This document shows positions 36,778 through 51,700 of a stretch of 64,000 nt of DNA, one piece after another. Below the pieces are notes generated by a model that was not told where the DNA came from, searched no databases, and saw nothing but the letters and a program-made list of their open reading frames with translations. The translations under genes were made by a program, and so were the position numbers. Positions within the stretch are counted from its first letter, which is position 1. Every line of letters starts with the position of its first letter. Source of the DNA: Phoronis australis (lineage: Eukaryota > Phoronida > Phoronidae); the NCBI GenBank assembly GCA_002633005.1, contig NMRA01000219.1, forward strand, positions 139,592 to 203,591, read 5' to 3'.

Positions 36778-39700
36778 ACTGTCTATATCAGCAGGACTTC
36801 ACTGCACTTTTGGACAAGATATAATTCAAAAGCAGAAGCTTGAAGTGAATAAAAACATCATTTATTTGCTTTGGTACGAAAAAGGTGTTGTTGCAATCCT
36901 GAAATTTTACTTCACAGAGTAACACGGTCGTTGTGAATTCATCCCACAAGAAACTACTCTGAGGTAAACAGTTCGCATAAAGCCTTTGACCTGGGTGTGA
37001 CACAAACGGTTCCAATAAATGACCACAGTGTGATGAAATATTCTCCTTAATACGTCACCAAGAATCAACAACAGTCACACCATGACAACGTTCAGTTAAC
37101 AAGTCACAGGCTGTGATTACGTGCATTTATAGAACTCAACTAAACTACTGATCCCAGGGCCAAATTCTAATATCAGCTTCATGCATAGCTGGGCCTTTTG
37201 TTGCCGTCCTGAAACATGTCACATACTGACGCGTGCAGTAATTCTAAAACCATACAGCAAGTGTTTTAAAATCAGAGCCCCAAAATGCCTCGTTTGCAGT
37301 GTCATATAGAAATTGACATAATGTGTCACTTTCTTGTAAAAAAAATTGATGATGTCATACCCAGAACACATTAATTAGAGACTACTAGACTGTTTGGCAT
37401 TCCATCAGTGTCTGACAATGTCATCAAATGGAGCATTGTAAGATGCAATAAGTTGGTGTCTCTGTCCCAAGTTCTTTTCTATGTTTCTCCAAAGATGGAC
37501 TTTCTATGACCTTATGATTACAGTTTAAAACAAAGTCTATCTGCAAGCAATTCTAAGAAAAACACATTTCGGAACAACAGAAGTGAGCAAGTCTACCACA
37601 ACCAACAAACATTCACCTAAATTCTAACTTAGAATTTAAAACAGAAACTCAAATGTTATCACTGACCAACGGTTTGAAACATTTAGAAATCGCACCACCA
37701 AAATGCAATTATACAAACGAATAGCATTCCACCACAGATATACCATTAACTGATAGAGCAAGCAAATAAAGCACTGTGTTCGGTCACTCATAAAACAACA
37801 CGACTCGAATAAACAACAGGTCAACCAATACAGTCATTAAGACAGAGGACGGAACCTGGAGAAAGAACAGTTGCACAGTTGAAAATGAAATATAAAGTTG
37901 TGTTGCCAAGTACCTTTTAAGTGTTGGCCTCACTCTGAAAGTGGGCAAAACAGCTGGATAAAAGTTTGACATGTCTATTCACATTTGCAAATTTACCGAT
38001 TTTAAAGAAAAACATACAAGCTTTTCCCATTCATTCCTCAGCAAGCCATTAAACACTGAATGTAATTAGATAGGGTGTACAAGCCATTAGTAACAATTGG
38101 ATTATGTGACAATGTCTAAAGTGTGACTACTAAATAAAAGTTATGTAGGACATTATCCACCAGTCAAGAACTGATGTTTTTAGCCAAATATCTACAAATT
38201 AATCTAAAGATTCTAACTCAGTCAGTAGAAGTATAAAACGTCACTTTCTAAAAGTCGAAAGAGAACGTAACTTCACTTTTGACTTTAAGTCAATTTGCCA
38301 TTACTTGGATCAACTGACAATGTCTTTTTAGTAAAATCTAGCAAACGAAAGAAAGCAACATTCATTGCAAAACACCGGTATCAGTACATGATTAATTTGA
38401 CATAAATACTCAAAATGAAGATCTCAAAAAAGCTGCTACAGTTTTCTATGAATTAAAATCTTAGTCAACATAAAATACTTTTGTATAGTAAAAACGAGGC
38501 TTAAACACCTAACCTCTTTTTCAATAATCTTTACAGGGCCAAACAGATCCATGTCTCACGTAGCCACTAAGAATGACCAGCTGGCCATTTTCTTGACTCT
38601 GTGATAACCCTTACCATAGTACATGTCAAAAGTAATTGGACCTACTGACCTTTTGAGACATGATCCGGAGTCTGTGGTCACAATTGACTCTGAGTGACTT
38701 CCATGCACATTCTGAAACACCACAACAATTCATTGCGAGACTGAGATGATTAAAGAGAATCTGGTACAACTTGCACAAAGTCAGACGAGTGGTATACTGC
38801 TTGGTTGAATATTTTACTCGATACAAAAATAACTCTGTCATGAGGTAGCCTAATAACAAGAAGAAAAAATAGTTAAGGAAGTCAAGTGGAAGCTATGTTC
38901 ACTGACTCGAAAAAAATGACATCGGTGCTGGAAGACAGGAATAAAAGCAACAGGGGAGGAATGTAAGATCACGTCACCCAAAACTGTCACATACAGCTAT
39001 GAATGTCCCTAATGAACAACACTAATAGGTTAATCACGTCATCCCATCATCCAAGTTATTCTTAGATATGACATGTTCAACAACACAAGATAAATAATTG
39101 GAATGTACAGGTGTTTCTCTCGGTTCAGTCGCATCGTTCATAAAGGCGGTATCTCTAATACGGACAAAACATCAAGGACTATGCAGTCCAGGACACAGTT
39201 GTGATAACATAGCGAGCATGTGGTGACATGCTGATCAAAAAGAGTTTCATATAACACACACAGAATAATTACTGCAACTGACAGTGCATAGGTGGATCCA
39301 GGCTTTCAAAGAGGGGATATGAACAAGTATCTGTTTGACAGTGGATATCAAAATCATTCATGATTTTTGAAAAAATGCAGTCAGTCGATTTAAGTCGGGC
39401 AGAATTAATAGTTTGACCACATCTTACAGCTAGTAATCTCCAACCATGTGACCGTGATCATAGTAGTTTAAGAACAAACACTGGATAGTATGTAAGACAG
39501 GCTAAAACATTCAGGGTTAATAATGGTGCAATCTGCAATAAAAGGCATCCATGATGCTTTATTTCTTGGATGTGTGTTCGTATTTTTAACAAAAAATATT
39601 TTACTGACAGACTTTTTTAACACCAATTAAGCAATCCAAGATTTCTAAATAGGCAACAAATGAAGAAAAGGAGCAAAAAATTAGAAAGTTTGCAATCACA

Positions 39701-42700
39701 AGGCCATGTTTCTAAACAAAAATTACTTACAAAATGTCATTTTCTAAGAAATAAAAATATAGGGATTCCTATGGTCAGCCCCACAACAAAAACATAGAGT
39801 GTCCAAAACTTGTTTCCAAGACCGATTTATCTAGTGAATGGTCTGCCACATTTGAATGGACTCCAAAGATAACTGATTAGGAATGCACAGGCAATCAAAG
39901 GGTTTGTTAGAACATGCACTATTGGGAGCAATGAGGCCCAACCACATTACTTTACCGTATACGCTGAGAAACGGCGTGGCTGTAATAAGTCAACAAAAAG
40001 TGTGCTATTCACAAGAACACATTAAACTGAAAATCAGTGATAGGAAAATACAACTGGCAAAGTGAGGGTCAGTTCTACGACTGGCAACAAGGTCTTGACA
40101 AAGTAAATAACATATTAATAAACATTGCGGCAAACACAATAGAACTGAGCTGATGGCAATCTATATTGCCATTATCAAAAATAAATTAGAATCCCACTAA
40201 TACATAGCTGCTACTTAATAATAATGCATATAGTACCTGTATAGGTATTTTGGCTGATGTGTTTGTTGAGCTGTCCAGAGAATTCTTGCGATCTCGCATT
40301 TGGATCATACCCTCGGGAATGTTAGACATTTCAGACCCCTGCACAAGAATAATGCACAAATTTGAAATACTTGTGTTGATGCGTGTACCATAACATCTGC
40401 TCCTGACTTCCAAATTAGAACATCAACCTTATACATAGCCGCGGTCTACTCATTTGTACGCGTGACTTCATAAGATTTACCAATAGTCAGACATAAGGTG
40501 TGCCGGCGTATTGAGAACCAGTTTTCACCACTGAATAATGGGCATGAAACTGATTCTCAAAATGTGGATACGTTATATACCATCAATGCCTGAATTTCAG
40601 CAGAGCAGCAGTTTCCTCTAATCAATATCAATTGATGTGTCTGAGCAGGTAGAAAATGTGGAGCAAGTAAACAAACAGACAAACAAACTAACAAACAAAT
40701 CTTACCGTGACTGCATAGCTGGTCTCCCTCGGTGAATTCAACAAATGTTTCAGAGTAGAACCACCATAACTGCTGGTCTTTTTTACATTTTTGTTCTTAT
40801 CTCTGTTTTCTCTGCAACACAAAGATTTAGGAGAAAGGTAAGTTACAACTCTAGCTAAAATACTTTCTCACTGACAGACATTAGTCAGTTCAGAAGTCCA
40901 CATGTGAACTTTTATTAGTCTTTTCCAGGCCACCTTCAACAGTACTTCGACCAACAGTTCACATTTACCCTCGTAGGTTTGAAGGGATTTCCATTCCATT
41001 ACCCTCGTAATTATGAATTATGAAGCAGACAAATCTGCTCTTCAAAAGCTAACAATGCTTTTACATTTTAAAACATTGATTTAACTATTCCATCTTCAAC
41101 TAGTAATTGATTCCAATAAAGAATCACCTCTGTTAAGTTGCTGGCTATGTCTCAGTAATGATCCTTGAATGCTACACTCGGGACAACACAAAAGACACTC
41201 ATCTAGCCATCAAATGACAATCAATATACAGAAAAGGCGGGTTTGACAGGATGGGCGGGGCCAAACAATGACAACTAACCACTTGATCAAATCACCAAAA
41301 AGACAATTTAAAGTAAAATATTTTGTTGAATCCTACAATCACCAACCTAATTTTTAAAAATAATCAGAGTCATAAGTCATGACTGTTCATACATCTTGCT
41401 AACGAGTCATTGGAACAGAGACTGCAATATTTAATATGTCTTCTGCGATATTAATGGATTTCTGAACTGTATCACTGCTGTAACCCTTGGGGTTACGTGT
41501 TCACCGGATTGCTCACTGAAATCTTTCCAGATTTCTACTGATAAGGCCACGTGATGTGCCCACAGGTAGCGTGCTGACCAGACTTTATAATGTTTGCACT
41601 ATACATTTTCAAACCAGTTCAAGAATTACATAATTTTTATGAAATACTTCATTTTACACACTCAGTCCTATTTTGATTACTAATGAAACCTTCATCAACT
41701 TTTTACGTACTGTTTGGCATAAATCATGGAGCACTCATCAACCGAACCCCCGATCTTTGGCTGATAGTTTGGGAAGTTAAAATTGGACGGACCAAAGGTG
41801 TAGATCCAGTGGTTCTTGATCAGGAATTGTAGTATAAGCTCGTACGCTAACAAGCGCCCCTCTCGCCACTCCCAGCAGTCGGCCAACAACTCCTCGTCTA
41901 GAAAACAAGAACAAGACACGTATAACAACAGACAACTAGAAAATACAAAACTGAGTGTTATAATTGGGAAATTTCCGATACAGTTCCCTTGTTAATAATT
42001 GTATGTGATGTTTTGATCTTCTTAGCAGCTTGGTGACACACAGATTCTGAAGCCAATCTGATGAATTTACTGCAGAACAACGGTCATATAGTTGACCACA
42101 TGATTATCGAGTGGTAATCCGGAATGCTGACTAGGCATCGGTATAAAAAATTCCCAAGCGCTACGATCGCCCGGTAACGTTAAGTTTCTGGATAGAATTC
42201 AACAGACAGGATCGGCAAACATCGCCTTATATGTGATCATGGCAGAACATGAACTTGAACGAAACAAGAACAAATTGACAATTCAAAAGTTAACTTTCAG
42301 AAGATAGTGGATTTGGCAGAGACTTAAAATCATGGTTCATTCTACATAGCATAGTTAACACTTACTTAACAGTTAGTAAATACCCAAAAGACACCCCGAT
42401 ATAATTATCTGTATCACCCAACTATAACAAATCACTCACTCTCATCGTCTAGACTAGTCACACTATGGCGGTGACCCTTGGGACAGTCATCTTTGCCAGT
42501 GGTCCCATGGCGCAGGTCTGTGAGACCCTTACAGTGTGGGGATGGTGGCTGCCTGGTGCCAGACACAGCACATGGTGCTGTCAACAGTTCCATATCAGGT
42601 TGCCATTGGGAACACAGGCCTTCCAGGATCAGCTTGAGCAGCACGGGGTTGTTACTGTCTTTGGCCACTAGAGGGAAGTAAACACAGTCTCCATAACATA

Positions 42701-45700
42701 CTATGAGAAAAGAATGAATACAGAGCTNACAGTTCCCTTGTCAATAATTGCATGTGATGTTTTTATCTTCTTAGCAGCTTGGTGACTCTGAAGCCAATCT
42801 GATGAATTTGCTGCAGAACAACGGTCATAAAGTTGATCACCTGATTATCGAGTGGTAATCCGGAATGCTGACTAGGCATTGGTACCAAAAATTCCCAAGC
42901 GCTACGATTGCCCGGTAACGTTAAGTTTCTGGATAGAATTCAACAGGCAGGATCGGCAAACATTGCCTTATATGTGATCATGGCAGAACATGAACTTGAA
43001 CGAAACAAGAACAAATTGACAATTCAAAAGTTAACTTTCAGAAGATAGTGGATTTGGCAGAGACTTAAAATGGTTCATTCTACATAGCATAGTTAACACT
43101 TACTTAACAGTTAGTAAATACCCAAAAGACACCCCGATATAATTATCTGTATCACCCAACTATAACAAATCACTCACTCTCATCGTCTAGACTAGTCACA
43201 CTATGACGGTGACCCTTGGGACAGTCATCTTTGCCAGTGGTCCCATGGCGCAGGTCTGTGAGACCCTTACAGTGTGGGGATGGTGGCTGCCTGGTGCCAG
43301 ACACAGCACATGGTGCTGTCAACAGTTCCATATCAGGTTGCCATTGGGAACACAGGCCTTCCAGGATCAGCTTGAGCAGCACGGGGTTGTTACTGTCTTT
43401 GGCCACTAGAGGGAAGTAAACACAGTCTCCATAACATACTATGAGAAAAGAATGAATACAGAGCTCTGAGTTCTGTAAAATTAATGCAGGAATCTTGCAA
43501 GTAAAGCTAAGTATGATCACATCCTTTATGGCTTGGAATGACCAATGACAAAAAAGAGGAAAATTCTCTAGGTAATGTATTGTTCCATAAAAAGGCTTGT
43601 GTGAAAGAAATATCTTTTGTGTTGAAATAAACATTTTTGCATGAATAAAGTCAAAATAATGATTAAAAAGAGACAAAAAAGACTGAGGTAACTGGAAATC
43701 AAATAAGAGGAAATCGAAACCAAAAAAGGAGAAATCCTCTTAAAACAGGAAAATTCCAAGCCCCGGTCCTCAGCTTGTAATGTATAGGAATATCTTGTGA
43801 AGTCTTAGTGTCTATGGAATGCACACCTGTTTATTCCTTCTGAATGCACACTAAGTCTTGCTAATAAATGCCCTCACAGTACATCTTGAACATGAGTATG
43901 CCAATTGACTCACCATGTGCACCTTCAACACTAATTCATAGTTTACAGTAATCTAGTAATGAAGAACGTGTATACAATAACTAGTGACATCAATTACAAC
44001 CTCAACGCGAATGATTGAAAAATGAAATTCATCTAATAAATTTAAACATTTGTAATGGCTATTCAATTAATGGGGGGCTTGTAAACTTATTTCACCAACA
44101 GGATTGCTAGTACTGTGGGTCGTTCTGGTTGCCAGCTTACCATGTATTTGAAACCAATAAACAAAACAAAGTCTATAGCAAATACACACGAAGATGACAG
44201 CCAAAACGAACCACATTCCTGGTGGCAAAAATAAATGACTTTGTACAAGTCTCCCATTATCCAAACATGATTCTTTTTTAGAAATTTAAAAATAAAGGAC
44301 CCCTGGTATCAAATTTGCTGACTGCACCTGATGCTTAATCTGAAGGAGAATGCATTATGCACACGTGAAAATTGGGAAATTCACTGCTTTCCATTTTTCC
44401 CAAAACAATGAAATTGAAAAATAATAGAGCTGTGCCTACTTACTTTTGCTCTCTACTTTCAGTACAGTCACAGCAGGCTTTAATATCCAATTATACAAAG
44501 CTCACATTACATAACTGTGCCTACAAGTGATTACTTATAACCTCCTCGCAGGTCTCTTTATCACCCCTCACAACTAATGCGTAGAAATACCAACCTAAAA
44601 ACTTAAAGATGGTACTGGTTGCTTGTCGTACAGTTGAGGCTTGGTGCATCAAGTAGAGGCTGAATGTGGAGAAATAAAGTGGCCAGTCTGGTAAAAGGAA
44701 GCCGGGCGGAATGTGCTGAAACACAGACAACCAATCCTATTGAAGGTTTCAACAGAAATAGAGCACAAAGCTTACAACTTAGTAAATATATTAAAACAAC
44801 TGACATTCAAATAATTGAAACTCAATACCCGTCATAATTATTTAACAGCCTCGTCAGGCTCAGATTTGTCTGTATTTTTCGTTACTTTGGATTTCCTGCT
44901 GTCTTTCGACACAGGTTCCATAGTTCGTGAGACACAACTNNNNNNNNNNNNNNNNNNNNNNNNNNNNNNNNNNNNNGAGATTCATAGATCCTTATAATTG
45001 AAAAAATGTTCGTTGAAATTATAGACACATGGTGAACAGAGACACCTGGTGGCTGCCAAAAGTATTGCTCACAGGCTACTTTAGTTTTTGACAATATTGG
45101 ACAAGACAACTAGTTCTTATCTGTCAATCATCTAAGTTCTTAACAGGTCCTCCTGGAGGCGATTTGTTTGCAAGTGTTGGATTTTATGTTTCAACCTATT
45201 AAAAATAATTAAAAAATTATGGGTCATGGGTTGGAGAAATAAATGAAAAATATGGGCGGTGGGTACGAAATAAAAGTGCCTTCCCCCCCTCCCATACAGA
45301 TTTTGCTGGAACAGCCCTAAACTTATTTCACCAACAGGATTGCTAGTACTGTGGGTCGTTCTGGTTGCCAGCTTACCATGTATTTGAAACCAATAAACAA
45401 AAACAAAGTCTATAGCAAATACACACGAAGATGACAGCCAAAACAACCCACATTTCTGGCAGCAAAAATAAATGTAAAAGTCTCCCATTATCCAAACATG
45501 ATTCTTTTTTAGAAATTTAAAAATAAAGGACTCCTGGTATCAAATTTGCTGACTGCACCTGATGCTTAATCAGAATGTATTATGCACACGTGAAAATTGG
45601 GAAATTCACTGCTTTCCATTTTTCCCAAAAAATGAAAATGAAAAATAATAGAGCTGTACCTACTCACTTTTGCTCTCTACTTTCAGTACTGTCACAGCAG

Positions 45701-48700
45701 GCTTTAATATCCAGTTATACAAAGCTCACATTGCATAGCTGTGCCTACCAGTGATTACTTATAACTTCCTCGCGAGTCTCTTTATCACCCCTCACAACTA
45801 ATGCATAGTAATACCAACCTAAAAATTTAAAGATGGTACTGGTTGCTTGTCGTACAGTCGAGGCTTGGTGCATCAAGTAGAGACTGAATGTGGAGAAATA
45901 GAGTGGCCAATCTGGTAAAAGGAAGCCGGGCGGAATGTGCTGAAACACAGACAACCAATCCTATTGAAAAGGTTTCAACAGAAATAGAGCACAAAGCTTA
46001 CAACTTTGTAACTATATTAAAACAACTGACATTCAAATAATTGAAACTCAATACCCGTAATAATTATTTAACAGCCTCGTCAGGCTCAGATTTGTCTGTA
46101 TTTTTCGTTACTTTGGATTTCCTGCTGTCTTTCGACACAGGTTCCATAGTTCGTGAGACACAACTTAAGTGTAGGCCTGAACGCAGAATTACAAGTAACG
46201 AAACTGCAGGCAGCTGATACATAGGAACAGCACTACTGCTAGCAAACTCAGTTGTGATTGGCCGTGCCAAACCTAGTTCCCGTCACAAAGGAAAGCAACA
46301 AACGCTATTGGTTGACCCAATTGAGGACACCACAAGGGAACGTGTAGGGAATTCCCACCAAAAGAGGAACCCACGCCAAAGGCTTAGTGAAATAAAGCCA
46401 GCGTTACTTAACAGAGTGGAAAGTTCCAACCCATACGTCCAGCAGAACAAAGACCACAGTCAGGCACAGAGTACAGCTCACAACAAACCTTCAGTAAACC
46501 CAAGCAGAGAAAAAAGGCGAAATGGTCAAAAACACCCACAATAGTCTCACAGAGAGCAAGTATTGTCAATGCTGCAAAATATCACAGGCACGGACCAATA
46601 GTTAACTCTGTCACGCAAACAAAGCGCACCCCCCTAACGCCCGACAGCGTCGGTACAAACACTGAAAAGCAGCAAGTCGGTAAACCGTCATACACGGAAT
46701 ATATTAAGTACATAAAGAACATGACGTCAACAATTGCTAATAGTTAACTCTGACATGCAGAGACAAAGCAATAGGAGTGGACATAAAAGCATCATAGTCT
46801 TTGCAATCATTTACTTTAAGTTTGTTTTAACCTGCAAAAAGTTATTAACCTTAGTTTTGCTCCCAGTCGCTTACCTTAATAAGAAAGACACACACCCCCA
46901 GAAGACCTTCAGCTGCATAGGCGTCCAGGAACTTGTAGTCAGGGTTTAACACCGCTAAGTGAGGCAGATTCTAGAATAGAGACAGTTGAAATCAACTTAT
47001 TAATGTCTATGTAAAGTGGATGGAGATGAAATAAACGGATAATTTTTAATGATGTTTAAATAACAATGGACGGAAAAATAAAGAAGGTTGTGATTAAATA
47101 CTTAATCTCACTTCAGAAAAAAATTTCTTTACAGTAGTCCGCAAACTAAATATTGTCAATCCAATTTATTTCAGTTTGGATTTTATTGCAATCTTAAACA
47201 CTGTGTTAACCAAATTTTTCACTGGGAATTCGACTTGTCTACCATCAATGACTAAATGACAGAATGTCGACACAGCGCCATCTTACGGAAACAATAAACA
47301 CTTTCCTGTCATTGCCCAATAATTCTGGCATAAATTGACACAAAGTTTGGCAGAGTTTTCAAGCTCTTGTAAAGAGAGAAAGTTTGCCCAACTGAATTCA
47401 TCCAGTGCCTAGGAATATGTTTTCTGCACTGGGATTATGGCTAGCCTGGTCATACCACTGTGGATAAAACTGTTCAAACAGTCTGGGCACGTCTTCATTC
47501 AATATTTAGTTATACTAGTTAAACAAACACTGGAATTCATCTTTAATGACAAACTCATGTTTGAACATCTCTTATATAAATAAAAAAGTGTACATTACGT
47601 ATCAATGTTTTCTGAATTGACCTGCAGCCATCATGAGGCTAGACATTAAACAAAATATATGTCAATGAGAACTAAGTAGATACAAATGATGGTAATATAA
47701 ACTAACAAGCTATAAATAGGTGTCTGCTTAAAACTGATCAATAAACTACTGGTGGCATGTCAGCTTTTATTTCTAAGAAAGGTATTCCGATTGAATAATT
47801 GATAAGTGACAGTAAATTATTCATAAATAAACCTCTTCTGAATGGAAGTCCACAACCATAGGTTAGGAACAATTTGTGGCATCCATCAGGCAGCCACTCA
47901 GCACGAATACACTCAGTTAATAAAAGGGTAAAAATTATTACATAACATCCCTGGCGCCATGTCATTTACATTCTAGCTTCTGTGACAACTTAATTAAAGG
48001 AAATTATTATTCAGATTTAAGACATTTACACCTTAATCATTATGTCACAGGGATGATTTCTGAAGTTACTCAATCCCTGTCTACCATTTTTGATTTGTTT
48101 GGATTTGTTTGGAATTGAAACTAGACAAGTTATTGCAGGTTTACACACAGTTTTGACTTTTTTCCACAAACACGTTGCAATCACTGGCATTTGGTAGGCT
48201 ATGTATATTAAGACTGGGGACACTGATCAAAGTTTTCTGCCATTATGGTTGCAAGGACGCAAGACTTTGGGCATTTTTTTCTAGTATCCAGATGAAAGAT
48301 CATGATTCGTTTTGATGTATATCATACATAAAATAAGTTTATTTAAGATGATTTTTAACTAATATCTTATTCACCTAACATCAACTTTAAGTGTTCACGA
48401 CAAAACAGTTTTACATCCATTTACCACACAGTTATGGCGTCAACAAAAAAACAGAAAATCATGTCGGCATAAGCAAACATCAACAGAAGATAAGGGTGAG
48501 CTAAAATCCAGTTGGAACATGAACAAAGTTGCAAAACTAGAATACTTACTGTACCTAGCCCCGCCCTGTTGGGTGGAACATCTGTTCCTTTACACAGAAG
48601 GGTGATCACATGTCCAAACGATGCCAGCGCATCCTGAAAAAGCCAATGGTGATGACTATTAATCACACCTAGACAGGGCTTATTTGCAGTTGAGATATGT

Positions 48701-51700
48701 TCACAATGGCTATATTATTTTGCTTTCTTTCTTATATTAAAAGGAAGCCATACTGCAAATTTTATAGTGTTTAAAAGTATGAGCACTATTGTACTGTTGA
48801 ATGTTTTGGTTAAAAAGATGAATGTTAGTTTAGAAGCACTGCAATGAAATACGATTACAAGGGCGATCATCATTATAAGATATGGAAGTATTCAAAATAA
48901 ATCGGAAAAGAAATTGTAAAAATTTGATGGAGTTTCGACACAGAAAACCTTGACTTAAGTTACCATTTCTTTTCGACTAGGAATAGCTTCAATTTATGTG
49001 AACTCTCAGCAGGTGTTGGTCAATGCACTTCGCTGAATACGAGGAAAATTACCTTGTAAGTCCATTCACAAACTGACCATTAGTGATTAGATGCAATAAT
49101 GTTTACACAAGTTGAACAAAAATACTAATTCTGTCAGACAAAATTACGATTTAACTACCAAATAATTCTGGCAAGAAGTTTGTTAAGTTCGGCAGAGTAT
49201 AACTATCTATCAGTGAGTCTTTCTAGATTAATTTGAAAACTATGGACGATATAACACAGAAGGGAATATAGTAAAGACATCAATGAATACACCAGCTACA
49301 TGATTCACGAACAAACTCACGATCAATGGCATTCAAAAACAGGTATGCTGTTCATTTAAAGATATTTGTAAGATGAGCTAACAGTACTTTCTCAGTTTTG
49401 TATCCAACTTACTAAATGAAATGTTTACCAAGCATATATTGTTTTTGTATTAAGACATTAGTATATTTTTCTAAAATGCAAAATTAAGCTTTTTTCATCA
49501 CTTTAACTTTGACACGCCAGTTAGTCAGAATGTAGGAGGTTTTAGGATCTAATATGCATTTCCTATACGTGTGATTATAGCTTCACTGACCTTGAAATCA
49601 CATCTGGTGTGATAGGAGGAGAATGCCTTGGTCGCATACTCTCGAATACTGAGCTGTGGGTGTGAAAGGAGGGGAAATATGACATTCTGGATCTTACTAC
49701 TGATGAATTCTGGCATCTTCTTTAGCTCTTCTTGACCAAACTAAAAGAGACATCGGGATAACAGTAAGGGAACATTCAAGTAATGACCTTGTCTCAAAAG
49801 TGGGAGGACTTTGTACATTGCTCACAACATTAAGCAATGACTTGAGTTATGACTTTGTCTACGAAGTACGACAATGCCACATTTCACTCCTATGTACATT
49901 ATTCATAACATCAAGAACTAGCTCAGCTCATGACTTTGTCTCAAAAGTGTGACAATGTCACCAATTCACAACTGTGTACATTATTCATATCATCAAGGAC
50001 TAGTTCAACTTGTCTCAAAAGTGTGCGAATGTCACGACTGCTTACATTAACCATATATACATTCAATGTCCAAACTTCAAACAAATGCAATATCTAGTAC
50101 AATTACAGCATCACAATGGGCACACAGAGCATTGCAACACAAGTAACATCACTAAATACTTACCTTCAAGAAGTAGTCTGCTTTAGGAGATGTAGACGTT
50201 TTAAGCTGGGACGGGTAAAAATCATCAGATGGTACACCTACCCAATGAAATCTTCGTATCACAGAGTTAATACCTGTAACAACACATTTTAGTGCATTTC
50301 CAACTTTGCCCACAAATGAAAATCAGTAAAGTGCTTTAATCCGCATACCCCATGAACAGAAGTTGCAATAAATATCTTATAAGTGTACAATGTATAAACA
50401 GTAAATCTTGCAATTTAGGACACAATATGACAGGAAATTGGAATTTACAATTTTTTTATTTTTTTCAAACAAAATAAGTAACACTAAATACATGCTATAC
50501 TATAGACTGCACTTCCTGCTAACAAATGTATACAACTGAGACAATAACATTAGGTTTCTTATTCGTTGGTATTTACTGACTAGAATACATTTAATTGACC
50601 AGAAGTAGTCTTAAGTTTGAGAATCATTCTTTCTTAATCTTGGTTGGTGCCCTCAGTCGGGGCTATTTATGTGAGTACAGTCCTATCAACCTACCCATAA
50701 CAGCACCCTCTTGTGCTTGCCAATGGGCGTCATTCTTTTGACAAATCTACAAGAGAGAAACCATACAAAATTCTGCTTAGTAGTTGCCACGGATTGACAG
50801 GCACATCACCAGCAGAAAGGAATACACAACTGCACCCATGTTCAGTCGCATCAGACATTGACTGGCATGATAATCACCTGAACTGTCAACAAGCAAAAGA
50901 GAATGTCACAATTGAGATTGGCACACTTCAGAACTACAGTTAGCCATGGATTTCCATTCATTCTATGGTCCGTCATTACAAAGACATCTTGATGACCACT
51001 CTGGTGCAGGGTCACCTGTTGAATGACTTTCAGGCACTACAATTTCTTTTTCAAAGAAACATTGCTAGGTGACAAAAAAAGAACAAGTTCAACTTTTAAC
51101 AATAAATATCTGAATTTCTATTCCTAAAGGCTCTTAATGAGACAAGTGTTACAGCATCTCTTAAAGATGCACTTGTAGACAAGCAAATCTGAGTTTGGAG
51201 CCCAACCAAGCAGAGGTCGATGTACACCTGCCAATAAGTCTAGCTACATGGGTCAATGGAGATGTTTCAGCCTGTTTCTGAATGCAAGCACACACCCACA
51301 ATCTAACAGACACATTGGAACATCTGTACTCACCTGGACCAAGTCATTAAAGAAGGACTCCAGTTGGGCAATACTGAAGTGGTCTATGACAGGACTAAGA
51401 CGGGCAGCACAGGCACTTCGAATGGCTGACCAAACATCAGTTAGGCCAAGGAGTATGACATGCTGCAAGTAGAGAAAGTACGCATGATACAACCAAACAG
51501 ATTGTCAATTTCAACAATTTGAGCCATGGCGATCCAGTGAGTTTCTTGTCAACCCACACGTAGCGTGACAGCATGAAAATGCTTTAGGGAAAAACAGTGA
51601 TGATTAACTTCTCTTTGGTCAATGTTGCACACTACATACCAAGACATTCCTGTCATGAAGGTCGAGTGAAAGTGGAATTCACCATCAGAGAACCAGGAAT

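Noticed and set aside
38640-38711. Exon 15 read through as a terminal exon
   Set aside because: The frame reads through for about 30 codons, but a good GT donor at 38649 and phase match to exon 16 argue for splicing.
42465-43419. Plus-strand ORFs, duplicated
   Set aside because: They are the antisense shadow of exon 11 of the large gene, present twice because the block is duplicated.
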